Assembly (NCBI GenBank): GCA_023653625.1
Contig: CM042901.1
Location: 15,276,833-15,340,832 of the forward strand
DNA length: 64,000 nt
Origin: Triadica sebifera
Taxonomy: Eukaryota; Streptophyta; Magnoliopsida; Malpighiales; Euphorbiaceae
Direction: 5' to 3'
Program-made: the position numbers and the translations under genes
Shown: positions 33,021 to 45,761 of the stretch, piece after piece
Layout: the number at the start of each line of letters is the position of its first letter
Position numbering within the stretch: position 1 is the first letter of the stretch
The notes under the pieces: model-generated
Database searches by the model: none
What the model saw: the letters and a program-made list of their open reading frames with translations, nothing else
Told to the model about the DNA's origin: nothing

Positions 33021-35973
33021 ATCAGCGGACCGGCTTGTGACCGTTCCACATTACAAACACCAATATTCAAAATTTTTATTTATTTATAAAAAATATTATT
33101 TTACATCCAAACTATGTTCATTACATTAGTTTTACACATCCCTAATATATACTAGATGAGATAAAACTATAATTTAATTTTACAAAGTTTTTAACAAAAT
33201 ATGTCCAAAGCTTTAAGTTGCTTATTGTTCGAGTACCTTTCTTATTTTGACAACTATACTACCTACAGCTTTTCTTTAAAACTTGCACGAGAGAAAACCA
33301 CCCGTGCTAAACTACTAGCTTAGTGGTGCTTAAAGGATAAAAATCTTATATATACATATTTTCTTACATTTCACTTAATAATTTCACAAATAAGCCATAA
33401 CATAAAAGAATTATATGAAATCAAATAAATGTCATCAAACATTTAACATTTAACAATTTTAAGTTAACATAACATTATCAAAATAACATACTTTTATATT
33501 ATTTTTATTTTTCATTTTCCTTGTGCCCATAACACCTATAACCGAACTAACTAATAAGTATAACGGGGTTACCATTATCGTCTTTCATAATATTGCGCCA
33601 AACGCTTTTATAATAGTGTCATTACCGGCTTTTATAATAATGTCATTACCGACTTAATAATTTTGCACTAAGCGCATTTATAAAATTGTCATTACCGGTT
33701 TTTATATTTAGCTCCAAGTGCATTAAATCCCCTTATTGACATGTCAAATTATTTTCTATTGTAATTCTAGATTAGGTGTCTTAGGGCTTAACTATTTTTA
33801 TATTTATTCACAATATTTTCAAAAATGATAATTGTACTAAATTTTTTTCATATATGTTTAATTATTTTTGTTATTTATTTTCATTGTTATTGCATTAGAA
33901 CCTCATGCATAAATAATTTATTAAACATTTAAATTACAATTAGAGTTAAAATTCATTTTAATTAATACATATATTCATCATACCATATGCAAAAGCCTAA
34001 TATATCAAATTTTTGTTTATGACAGATTTCAGCCTTGATTTTAGGCCTCATTTTTAGCCCATTTATACTTTGAATTTATATTTATTGTCTTCTAATAGTT
34101 TTCTAGCTTATTGTCTTAAATTTCATATTCATCAAAAATCATACAAATCCAAGTTTTCTATCAAAAGTTATGACCTTTTTATTGAAGGGCATTCCATTAG
34201 TCTTACCCAGTATTTTCTGAGTACCTACAAGTCAGGGATTTTGTATCCAATTTTTAGCCCATTTGAAATTAGATTCACATTCATTTCAATTGTATCCTTG
34301 TTCTGAATGGAAGTTTTAGCCTTATGAGTCCACATTCATTTCTAACTGATTTCATCACAATATCATTACTAAAATATTAGTTATGTTCTAAATAGTCAAG
34401 ACTGCTCCAAAAATTCTACAATAGGGTCATCAATTGGCAAAAACCTATCTACAAATTACATCCATCATATGCATTCATTTTTATGCCAAAGTTTTCATAT
34501 CACTATTAAATTAACATATCTTAATATTTTCACACCATTTAGTCTCATTGCCATAAAAATTTTAAAAGCAACAATCAATTACATTCCATGGCAAACCATA
34601 TTCATGTCAAGCATTAATACATAATTTCATCCATTTAAACAACATGTAAGACTTTTATCAATGAAGCACATACCTAATCAGCCTTGGAGCTTTCCTTTTT
34701 CCTTTTGTTTCTCCCTCTCTCACTAATTTGCTTTCTCCTTACCTTTGTCACCCTCTTGAGGGTCTCTCATTTTCTCACTTGTTTTTCCTACACAACCATA
34801 CCATATCTCATTTCTATCATTCATTTTCATAACTTTTCATGCCTACATAAAATTCTAATGCTCCTAATATGTTTTATATTTTAATTTAGCCATAAAGTAC
34901 TAAGGTTAAACTTCCTTCTTAATATGTCATGGTTGCCCAAAACCTTATCATAGGTCCCAATTGCTTTTCTTCAAATCAACATTCTAATCACACTTCATTT
35001 ATCACCAATTGTGTTGCTCCTAGGTTAATTTCAATTTTCTCCAAATTACCTTAACCAAGGCAGCCCCTTCTTCCTCCATAAGAGTTATCTTTCTCTATTT
35101 TTTTTACATCATAAAACAATTAACTAAAATTAATTATCATTAATTAAAAGTTTAACTTCACTTTTCTTCAACTAGTTACCAATTTCAAATTCTAGGTCCA
35201 TTCTTGCCAAATAACCTCATTCTACCAATCCTAATCATATCTATCATCCTTATGGGTCTCAAATGGAAGGAAATAGGTTAAATTTAAGAAAAATAAACTC
35301 ACCTTAATGACTCTCCAAAGTGGACCGAAATTCCCCCTAAAATTTCTCCCTTTTCTTTTCTTCATTCTTCCTTCCTTCTTGCTCCTTAGCTCCCTTTATG
35401 GCAATAACTCTTTAATTTCTGAATTTTTCTCGCTCAAAGCTTATTTTTCCTCTCTGTTTTAAGCTTGAAATGAAGCAAAAATGGAGGTTTTTGGTAGGCT
35501 AAAGTGGACGACAACCAAGAAGAGAAAAGAGGATGAAGATGAGTTAGATATTTTGGGTGGAAAACTGTAGAATTCCTCCCTTTTTTGACTTTTATACCAT
35601 GATTAAGGAATGGGTGCCCTTAATTAAACTTAATCCTAATTTCCATTGGTTTATTAACTTAATTAATCTTGATTAACTTTTAAACTTTGAGAAATTCCTT
35701 ATTTTCCACCAATATCCTCATCTTCACACTTTTTTCCCACAACAATTCCAATAATACTGATTTTTTCTATAGGGAAATTTCCAAATAATAATACCTTTAA
35801 TTATTTTCTAGTTCTAGCACTAATATTTTTAATTTCCAAATAATAATACCTTTAATTATTTTCCCTTATTATTATTAATTTTTTATGGGTTCAAATTTAG
35901 ACTCTGATTGAACCAGCGCACCCCACTACAATCACGCGCAATCGGGGCCTAAATCATTTGATGTTACAATGGG

Positions 35974-37345
35974 CATCAATCTTTTGTTGTTTTGTTACTA
36001 ACAAGGTAAACCCATTCACAGATGACTTCATGGTTGTGTTCACCATTAGGTCCACATCCATGAAGGGTGAGTCACGATCTTGACACTTAGAAGTGATTCA
36101 TGAGTAGGATCATAGCTTGGTTCATGAGTAAACTACCCTTTAAGTGTTCCTTCACGCCCGTGAAAAGTAGTTCATGAGTGTGAATCTATTTGAAATTGGT
36201 TTCCTATATTTTTTATGCATGAATCAAGATTAATTTGGATTAAGGTAGTATATATGTGTTGTTTTTATTATAATATGGATATCAAAATGAATATATGGTA
36301 CGGTAATGGTAAGTGATAAAACACGACTATGCCTAATATTTTAATTAGGACTAGAGCTAGGATAGATGACATGTTATTAAAGGGAATTTTGTACTGGATG
36401 GCTTAGTTGGTCAATATGAATTATCTCTGAAGGACAAGGACTTAAAGCTCATATGAGCTACCTTGGTTGGAAACATGCAAATGCTTCTTTTTGTCTCAGA
36501 TATGTGTTTTAGGGGACTCAAGAAAATGTCTTGAAGGGCTCAAGTGAGAGCCTTGGTTTTTATTTCCATATCCATTATAGTCTAGTCAAGTGTAAGTCAA
36601 GAAAAATGGTTCTAAGGTAATTAAGTGTGGTGTATACTTGTTCGATATACGGTTGATTTTTTGGATATGCCATGTTTAAGCATGTGGAATATTGTATGAC
36701 TATTTTCAGGGTGTTATCATATAAATATTGGATATTGTACGTGTGGTCATATGAGGCAAAATATATGGTATGTTAATAACTATATGCATGTTATATATGG
36801 TTGCACACTTTGCATATTGCTATGTATCACTAAGTATTAGATTGCTTGCATGTGGATATTTTTCCATTCGCATGTTTTGATCATAGGGTTTGAAGCATTA
36901 GAGAAAGAAATGCAAGTTCAGAGTCTGAGGACAAGCTTTGATGGGTTGGTGGTACACCTTCAATTGTTTTGTTTTGTTTGTTTTTTCTTTTGGGGTTTGG
37001 GTAGTTACATTTGTACGTGCTTTGAGTTTAAAGATATGTAATTTTCTAACTATTTATTTTGTAAAACCTTTGTGCTAGTGAAAGGCCATATATTATTGTA
37101 TTTAGTTATATGGTGATTTAAAATTGTGTTATTTATTCTGATGTTTTAAATTAGTCATCATGGTTATGGTGAATAAATGTTTTTAAATTTAACGTACTTA
37201 ATCATATGCGTTGTAATATTTTTTTATATCATTGGGTAAATCCAGATTATATAAGAGTGTGTTATAGTAAATAAAATCTAATATGATTCCTCAAGCCTAC
37301 TAAAACATTTTCAAAAATCATGAGTAAACTAAGCACCACGATATG
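35974..37345 (+). repeat. LTR-C, right part
   Basis: Continues LTR-C after G2. It has a perfect TCACGCCCGTGA palindrome (36152-36163) and several decayed ones (36040-36180), gypsy-style AGCTACCTTGGTTGG modules (36440-36560), and a T/G-rich stretch near 36960. No gene seen. It ends where G6 integrase coding resumes. Confidence 0.6.
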
Positions 37346-37350
37346 ATACT

Positions 37351-38539
37351 ATAGACACTAGAACTTTATGAAGTTTCACTGTTTCATCAATGTAGAACTC
37401 AGCAAGACTAGAAGAACCATAAGTTGTCTTCACAGACAAAAAGTGGGCAAATTTAGTTAGTCAATCAACTATTACCCAAATTGCATCATAACTCTTTTGT
37501 GTACATGGCAGACTAACTGCAAAATCCATAGACATATTTTCCCACTTCCACTCAAGAATATGAAGGGTTGAAGCAAACTAAATGGCCTCTAATGTTTTGA
37601 TTTAAATTACTGATATGTAAGGCATTTAACAACAAAATCAACATCTCCTTTTAACCCACTACACCAAAATAATACCCTCAAATCTATACACATCTTAATG
37701 GAATCTAAATGAATAATGTAAGTAGAATAATTTGACTCTTCCAAAATTTTCCTTTTCATCTCAATAACATCAAAAATACAAAGTCTAGTGCCATATCAAA
37801 GGACTTTATCATCACCTAATACAAAATCTTGCAATGTCCCTAACAAACACCTTCAATAATCTTTTTCAATTGAAGATCTTATTGTTGAACTGCATTAATC
37901 TTATCTAACAAAGTAGATTAAACACATAAATGAGCCATTAAAGATCCAAATGCAACTTCAAACTGCATCTTGTTAATAATAAACATGTGCAAATCCCTAA
38001 TCACAGGTCTATTCACAATAGACAAATGAGCTAAGCTGCCAGAATATTACTACTCAAAGCATTTGCCACCATATTTGCTTTCTCTAGATGATATTGTGTG
38101 GTGTAATCATAATCTTAAAACAACTTTACCCATCTCCTTTGTCTAAGATTAAAATCACATTGATTAGTGAAAATCTCACAGGTTTCACCATACAAATAGT
38201 GCCTCCATGTTTTTAGTGCAAAAATCACCGCTCCCATTTCCAAACCATGAGTTAGATAGTTTTCCTCATATTTCTTCAACTGAAAAAGAGCATAAGAAAT
38301 TACCTAACCATGTTGCATCAAGACACATCCCAACCCAACTCTAGAAGCATCACAATACACTGTATAACCCCCTCATCTTGATGAAAGTGTCAAAACTGAT
38401 GTTGAAGTCAAATGAGCTTTCAATTCTTAAAAGCTCTTCTCACAAGCCTTAACCATTGAAACTTCACATTTTTTTGACTTAACTTGGTAAAAGGAGAAAC
38501 TATGCAAGAAAAATCTTGTACAAAATTCCTATAATTTAA
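37351..38539 (-). pseudogene. RNase H and integrase of older gypsy G6 (upstream piece)
   Basis: Minus-strand translation in pieces: an NYRNFVQDF block equivalent to YRRFV at the RT/RNase H border (about 38510-38535), RNase H blocks, the HHCC region, then the integrase core with DRLTKxAHF-like residues and YIDETVKLHKVLVSIV at 37351-37410. Many stops. It is cut on the right by LTR-D at 38540 and on the left by LTR-C. Confidence 0.7.
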
Positions 38540-39911
38540 TGTCACACCTTATACATTTAGGTACAACCTATCCTTATGTCAAATAATCAAACATGGCATA
38601 CGAGTAAGACATAAGATCCTATTAACATTGATAGTATTTTTTTTGTCATCACATCTCATTACATCATTCAATAAATTTGCAAATCAACATTTAGGCTTTA
38701 CTGCAACATAATGTATCACATATATTAAATCTTAAATTATATATCTAAAGGTTTATGAGTTGCATCCATTTACACATTTTAGAACCAACGTTGAGTAACT
38801 ATACATGTACAAATATATAAGTCCAAATTGTAGATTAAATAATTTCATGTTCATGTGGAATGCAAGGAGAGAGAGTGGTGAGCCTTAATTGATGAGCTTT
38901 GTTCCATGTTTTCTATACACCAATCAAATTGAGCTATGACTTTTCTTTACTTGAAAAATGATGCAAATTGATGAGTTGCAACTCAGTAAGAATAATTATC
39001 AAATGATCTCTAAAGTACCAAGAAATTTTTATTAACAAATCATAAATATACACAATACATACTATGTATTCCATTTTATTCACTAATATCATATAGATAC
39101 AAGTAACATTATAGCATGTGATCATTATTCTTTATTTATGCTCATACTTTGTTCATTTCATTTTAATATGATCAAGCTAAATAGACATTGCACAGATTTT
39201 CATGTGAATATTTGGATTTGCTAGTTAGCTAGCTTGATCATTTGTTTCATTTTTATATTTGTTAGGCCATGGGCCTCTTCTTTTGCTATTCATTTGCATT
39301 TGATCATTTGTTTGGGCCTTAAGCCTCTTCCGTTGCTTTACAATGTGATTAACTAGTCACAATGCCTTTTAAGTCCTTATGCATATGCATTTGTAACCAA
39401 ACATTCATCAATGATTGTTATTGTATCGGCCTTTGTTTATCACTTCATCTATCACTTTATGTAAAGAAAGAAAATACATTTAAAACTATCATGTTACAAA
39501 CATATCCACAAATTATTCATAATCTCATTATCAATGTCAAATCATGGCAATCATATAATTCACATAACCACAAGCTATTTTGCATTTCACATAGCAAACA
39601 ACATTTATGTGTATTAAAGAAATTTTTTGATAATTAAACTCAAATTTTTCTTTGATTTCAATCCTTAACTTATTGTTTATCTCCTCTTTGTGGGTCTCTA
39701 ATTTATTGTGAGCCAATACTTAGCTTTGATAAGACTAAAGTTGCTACAATATTTGGAATGAAATGGAAAAGAAAAGATGGATTTTGTAAGAAAATAGAAG
39801 GGAGAACGAGGATGAGCCAATATTGTGATAAAGTAAGTATGCATAAAGATAAGGCTATCAATTTCCTCTTTTTTTGCGTTTTCCCTTTTCTTTCTTTTTA
39901 TTTTTATTTTC

Positions 39912-40003
<92 letters not shown>

Positions 40004-40318
40004 TAATCCTTCAACTTTATAGAAAAATACAATTTGATTCTTCATTCACTCAATAGCTCAATTTAATTAAACATACTACCACATTTTTTATTAATTCATT
40101 CTAGTCATTTTATTCACTTAAATTTTAATTTTATGTCATCCTCGACTAAATTATAAAATGAATATGGTAATACTTGGACACGTGGCTAGTGTATGTTATG
40201 AACTTGTCCCATAAAAATACATATAAAATGTACATATTCAAGTGAAGTATATACAAGGTGTATAAGTCCAAATGAGATGCATGTACAAATGTACGTGGGG
40301 AAAGTCGATGATGTTACA
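38540..40318 (-). repeat. LTR-D (1,779 bp), 3' LTR of gypsy G3
   Basis: Begins TGTCACACC and ends GATGTTACA on the plus strand. On its right a polypurine-like tract (minus AAAATGAGAGGAGAAT) leads into integrase sequence. It carries a large (ATT)n microsatellite. No coding potential. Confidence 0.7.
39912..40003. repeat. (ATT)n microsatellite, about 30 units
   Basis: Uninterrupted ATT/TTA triplets within LTR-D. In any frame it yields homopolymeric N, I or Y peptides, which are not genes. Confidence 0.98.
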
Positions 40319-40329
40319 ATTCTCCTCTC

Positions 40330-41500
40330 ATTTTAAAATTTTGATCATCAAAATTTAATACTTAGGAACATATGTGGATGTTGTCTTTTTATATTTTCTT
40401 CTGTTTCCCAATTTGCCTATTCTTATGAGAGGTTTTTCCATAACACCTTAACTAAAGGTATGCCTTTGTTTCTAAATTATTTGGTCTTGTATCCGAAGAT
40501 TTCCACTGGTTCCTCCACATAACTCATGTCATCTGCAATCTCAAAGGCTTGATTTTAAGTACATATGTAGGATCTAATATGTATCTTCTAAGTATATGAT
40601 ATCTCTGTTGGTAAATTAAACTTGTATGTCAATGAACCAACCCTCATAAGAATTTTATAAGGTCTTATGTACCTTGGGCTCAGTTTACCCTTCTTGCCAA
40701 ATCGAATTGCCCCTTTTCTACGGAGATACTTATAAAAATACCTTATCACCTAACTCGTATTCCATTTTCCTTCTATGGTGATCAATCTTGATCTTATCCA
40801 CTATATCTTGCACTATATTTGGCCCTTCTTATGCGCATGCTCCTTCTTCATCCCAAATGATAAGGCTTATACACTTTCTGTCATACAATGACTCATATTG
40901 CACCATCTGGATATCGCTATGATAGTGGTTGTTATAAGCAACTTTTATCAATGTTATATACTCATCCTAGACTCATTTGAATTCCATAGAATATGCCCTG
41001 AGCATATCTTTCAATGTCTATATAGTCATCTCTAATTGTTCGTCAGTCTGTGGCTAGAATACAATACTAAAATTCAATTTTGTTCCCAATACACCCTGTA
41101 AACTCGACCAAAAAATGAAGTAAACCTTGGATTTCTCTCAGACACATTAGAAACTTGAATACCAAGTAATCTAAGTATCTCATTCATATATAATTTTGTC
41201 AAACTCTCGAGTGTACACCCCTATCTAATTGGCAGAAAATGTGCTGACTTTGTTAATCTATCAATAATTACTCATACTGCATCTTTTTCTGTGGAGTTCT
41301 CTGCAATCTATAAACAAAATCTAATGTAATTTTCTCCCATTTCCATTCTGGCTTTGGCAATGGAAGTAATTTACCAACTAGTGATTAGTGTTTAATCGTA
41401 ATCTTCTGAAATGTTAAGCATTTAGAAACATATTTTGTTACATATTTCTTCATTCTTATTTACTAGTAATTAGGTCTTAAACTGTGATACATCTTAGCAT
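40330..41500 (-). pseudogene. Gypsy integrase and C-terminal domain of G3 (broken)
   Basis: Minus-strand pieces: a PQTDEQLEMTI-like block, TLKDMLRAYSMEFK and YNNHYHSDIQMVQYESLYDRKC around 40900-41080; upstream the core with DRLTK-like residues near 41250; downstream the C-terminal segment with matches to G5 50450-50560. Stops and shifts throughout. Confidence 0.7.
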
Positions 41501-41749
41501 CTCTAGGTACATTACATAAGGTGGATTGTGTGCCTCTTCTATTATTTCCTAGTGCAAGTTTTCAATGTTTGGAACACATATGTGTGACTTTAACATCAAT
41601 GTATCATCCCATAAATAGAACTATGTGTTATTTCCCTACCTTACCATTACAATTTTCTCACACAATTGAGGATCTTTGCCTTGTACTTTTTTTATCCTTT
41701 CCCTTAGTATAGGTCTAATCTGCAAAGTAGCAATTAGTGATCCACCATA
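41501..41749. other. No feature recognised
   Basis: Short stretch between G3 integrase and LTR-B, possibly decayed integrase zinc-domain sequence; no clear frame. Confidence 0.35.
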
Positions 41750-43705
41750 TCGGTACCGTAACTTCCCCATAATGGTGCACCATCTATCCTATGTCAGTCC
41801 TCAGGTAGAGAAATGGGCAATTAACAACATTAATTACTTGTTTCTATAACCAATACTCATTTCATATTAACATAATCATATACTCATAATTTATTTCAAT
41901 ACCATGTAATAGCATGATATTTTATCAAATATTAGCATAATGTTAAGTTCATAGTTAATAAAATTTCTATAATTTTAAAACATCTCATAATATATAATTT
42001 CATCATTGTGACATATAATTTATGTCATGCACACACAATCATGCACAAAGGGCAAACTAGAATGCATATATGTATAAACCTCGATAGTGTATTGTTTTCC
42101 AAAATATATATTTAGAGCTTGTTCACTTTTGTTGTTCTTCTTCTTGTTGAGATCCTAATTTAAAAATATAAATAATTAATACCTTGATAAAATATTTATT
42201 ATTAATATAATTTAAATAAATAACTACAATTTCTTCTAAGCTGGAACATGACCTCTTAGGACTGTTGGATCAGTAACTTTTTCTAAACTTATCCAATTTA
42301 TATGATTCTTAATCCTAATTACATTTAACATGTAAGACTAAAACATACTAAAATTTCAGAATTTTTGAATCATTATAAAAAATTTGGTATAATTTTAAAT
42401 GGTACTATGTTTTTTGCCCTTAGGCAATTTCGGGGTACCATATTTAAAATTTCATATATTTCAATGTGTAGCTTTTTTTGTTACTAACATTTTTCACACA
42501 TTTACAAAAGGTAATTTGGAACAATTTTCAGGTTTACCACATTTCTATATTCTATTTCTAAGGTCCTCAAATACTGGAGGATCTATAACTGGTTCAGCAT
42601 AGAGTACCAACCTGACCAGTTCAATTGTTCAGCTCATAACTCACAAAAGAATTGACATTTTAAGGTGACCTTTAATAGGAATTTAGATACGACATAGAAA
42701 TAAAACTTTCATGTTTTTAACTTTGGCTAATTCGACCTTTAAGAAGCTCAAAAAGGAACACAAATTTACTGGAGCTGCACAGGCACCAGAGCACAACTTA
42801 ATTAAGGAACAGTCATAGTTCATTTTACTATAACTCAATATACAGAAGCGATGTTTATACGAAATTTGGTAGAGACCAAACAAATATATATATCTACAAC
42901 TTTTATTAAAAAACCTCAGATTCGGTCATTACGATGATCAAATTGAGCAAAAACCGTGGATTTCTCTGTTGGCATGTCTCCCTAAACCTGTTTCACTCAA
43001 ACAGACTTATCTCTTTATATACCCAAAATAATTTCATGAAATTTGACAAACATATAAACAACACATATATGAACAACTTTCATGTTTTAGACCTCTTCAA
43101 ATTTGGTTCATAGGGTAAATAAAAATAGAACAAAATACACTACAGAAATATAATCTTAAAAGCTCTAATAACACAATAATCATGGGAAATATATTACTTA
43201 CCAAGATCATATTTATTTGGAGTGAATTTTCTTGTAAATCATGAAGGAGAGGATGAATAATTTGGGCTGTGATATGGAGGAAGGAAAGGGATGATGATGA
43301 AGAAGAAGAAGAAGAAGAGAGTTGAAATTGGAAGAAAATGGGGCAAAGTCTTAATTGACTTTCCCCTCCCCCACTTTTTTCCCGTTTTCATTTTTTTTTT
43401 CTTCTGTGTCCACTGTTCACTTTTTTAATAATTTTTTTCTTTTTTTTACTTTATTATTTATTTATTTATATTTTATTTATTTATTTTCACATATTTACTT
43501 ATCTCTAGTCCCTTTAATTTTTATCAAAAATGCAATTTAATTATGTAGTCTAATTTAAGCAATTTTATTATGTCAATCGATTTAATTCATTTTAATTTAT
43601 AATTTAGTAATTTTTTCCATCTATTTTAATCTCTATTGTCTAGCATGTGCTTCCTATGTGTACCACATACTTATTTTAATTAAACTCTAATTAGTGGGTA
43701 TTACA
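41750..43705 (-). repeat. LTR-B, minus orientation
   Basis: The reverse complement matches 2476-3830. The outer end GTGGGTATTACA (minus TGTAATACCC) is at 43705. It abuts the G4 LTR, which starts matching at 43712, so LTR-B probably inserted there. A GAA run lies near 43300. Confidence 0.65.
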
Positions 43706-45621
43706 AAAAGCTTTGAAAATGAATATTAGGATTGAGATATGGTATAGTTGTGTAGGAAAATCAAATGAACCAATAAGAGGCCCTCAAAAGGGTGACAAAG
43801 GCATGGAGAAAACTAACTAATAAAGGGAGAAAAAGATGAATTAAAGGAAGATCCAAGGTTGATTAGCTATGTGCTTCATTGATAAAAATCTTACATGTGA
43901 TTTAATGGTATGAAATTATATTTTAATGTGTGTGATATGAATGTGGTTTGTCATAATGTGGCTAAGTGTTGGCGTTAAATGTTTTATATGGTAATTAGAC
44001 CAAATGGTGTGAAATCATTACGATATGTGAATGTAATTGTGATATGGAAACTTTGACATAAAAAAAAAAAAAGAATGCATAAGATAAATGTAAGTAGCAT
44101 ATAGAGTGATGCCAATTGATGACCCTGCTGTAAGGATTCTAGAACAGTTTGACTATATTGATTATAACTTAAGTTCTGGAATTCTGTTTTATGTGTTCTT
44201 TATTGGAATTGAAAGCTAAGACATATGGATTTCACTTTTATTTAGACCATAAAATCTAAAGATGTCTAAAATTGTCCAGAAAAATACATAAAATTCAAAC
44301 CTAAAATCTGTGCAGAAAATTCTGGGCAGAAAATATAGTGATGATTCAGTGTTAATTTGACCATAAGTTTTGATAGAAAACTGGAATTTGAGTGATTGTT
44401 ATAAGATTTTATGGGTTAAAAATGAGACAATAAGCTTCAAATTGTTATAAGATCATAACTTCAAATTTGAATTATAAATGGGTTAAAAATGAAACCCAAA
44501 ATCAGGGCCGAAACCTGCCATAGGTAAACACTTGAAATATTGGGTTGTGCATGTGGTGTGATAAGTATATGTAATAAATTTATTGAATTTTTACTTTAAT
44601 GATAATTATACATGTTCAATAAATTATTTATGTGTGAGATTTTATTGCAATAATAATGGGAATAAAGAAAAAAAAAACAAGCATAATTGTGATAATTTAA
44701 TAATATTGTCATTTTTGGAAATAATGTGAATTAAAATAAAAATAGTTAAGCCCTATGACACGTAATCTGAAACTAGAATAAAGAATAGTTTGGCATGCCA
44801 ATCAGAAAATTTTAGGCACTTGGTGCCAAATATAAAAGCCTGTAATAATAAATTTATAAATGCGTTCGGCGCAAAATTATTAAGCCGGTAATGGTAAAAT
44901 TATTAAGCCGGTAATGACATTATTATGAAATGTTCGGTGCAATATTATGAAAGTTGGTAATGGCAACCCCCATTATTTTTATTATTTAGTTCGGTTATAG
45001 GTGTTATAGTCACAAGAAAGAAATGAAAAATAATAATAATATTAAAGTATGTTATTTTGATAAATTTATATTAATTGAAATTGTTAAATATTACATATTT
45101 GATGAAATTTGTTTGATTTTATATAATTCTTTATTTATGCCTTATTTTCTAAATATATAAATGACATGCAAGAAAATATATGTATGTAAAATTTTTATCA
45201 TTGAAGCACCACTAAGCTAGTAGCTTAGCGTGGGTGGTTTCCTCTCGCGCGGGTTTTAGAGCTATAGATTGTAGAATTGTAAGAAAAAGAAGGGTATTCG
45301 GAAGGAAGCAACTAAAATCTTTAGATTTATTTTGGTATATTTTTATCAAAAGTTTTGTAAATTAAATTATAGTTTTTATTTCATCTAATGTGAATTAGAA
45401 ATGTGACTTGTAATGTACTGAACATAGTTTCAATGTAAATTAATATATTTTATAAATAAATAAAATTTTGAATATTTGTGCTTGTAAAACATTTTATTTC
45501 AGTGTCTGTAATATTTTTGCAAAAAAAAAATTTATACTTCATTTCATTAATTTTATAAAATAGTTAGACGGGTAATGCTCACTTACCTTGCTGAACGGAA
45601 GTGGGGTAAGGGGGTGTTACA
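43706..45621 (+). repeat. G4 5' LTR (truncated)
   Basis: Aligns with the reverse complement of the G2 LTR (33050-34870). Ends GGGGGTGTTACA at 45621, just before the primer site. The first ~1.1 kb expected from G2 is missing because LTR-B interrupts it. Repeats around AAGCCGGTAATG lie at 44880-44960. Confidence 0.8.
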
Positions 45622-45626
45622 ATTTT

Positions 45627-45638
45627 TGGTATTAGAGT
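45627..45638 (+). other. G4 primer binding site (tRNA-Met type)
   Basis: Reads TGGTATTAGAGT, two changes from TGGTATCAGAGC, five bases after the LTR end. Confidence 0.75.
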
Positions 45639-45761
45639 CATAGGTTTAAACGATTCTTACTTAGTGGGTATGGGATGATAAGTGCATGTTTTTAGCATTT
45701 GCATTGTTTTAAGCTGCTATATTCTAATAAGGAACCCTTTTTTTTGACAATATAGGTTTTA

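Larger units (their letters stand above)
31064..33049. mobile_element. GC-rich foldback insertion carrying nuclear rRNA gene fragments
   Basis: Interrupts the G2 LTR: uninterrupted copies (2240-2260) read TATTACAAAC, whereas here ATTA occurs on both sides (31060-31063 and 33050-33053), consistent with a 3-4 bp target duplication. The insert is 1,986 bp and contains three GC-rich modules built on GCCTGGGTGCCC/GATGCTGCCT words, two of them in inverted orientation, AT-rich spacers, a 25S fragment, and a 25S/18S junction. No transposase and no clear terminal inverted repeats. It could be a rearranged rDNA/IGS piece inserted by a non-autonomous element or during break repair. Confidence 0.7.
28468..35968 (-). 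mobile_element. Ty3/gypsy element G2 with large internal deletion
   Basis: Outer ends TGTAACACCCC (28468) and ATGTTACA (35968), flanked by the exact duplication ATGGG (28463-28467 and 35969-35973). Element order: 5' LTR 30953-35968 (carrying the rDNA foldback 31064-33049), primer site 30937-30948, gag, protease and RT start 28524-30814. A deletion then joins the middle of RT directly to the last ~55 bp of the 3' LTR at about 28523. RNase H, integrase and most of the 3' LTR are gone. It is inserted in LTR-C. Confidence 0.9.
30953..35968 (-). repeat. G2 5' LTR (about 3.0 kb without its insert)
   Basis: The inner end has the CCCCCTTACCCC signature shared with LTR-A and G4. 33050-34870 aligns with the reverse complement of the G4 LTR 43712-45560. 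Short direct repeats containing GTCATTACCGG(C/T)TTTTATAA lie at 33600-33710. The outer third (34870-35968) has no match elsewhere in the window. No gene seen in it. Confidence 0.8.

Noticed and set aside
31070..33070. Several 80-155-codon open frames in the GC-rich block
   Set aside because: They overlap on both strands in repeats and rRNA fragments; GC-rich DNA has few stops by chance. No protein-like pattern.
39698..40056. Open frames of poly-Asn, poly-Ile and poly-Tyr
   Set aside because: They are produced by the ATT microsatellite in three frames and have no flanking coding signal.
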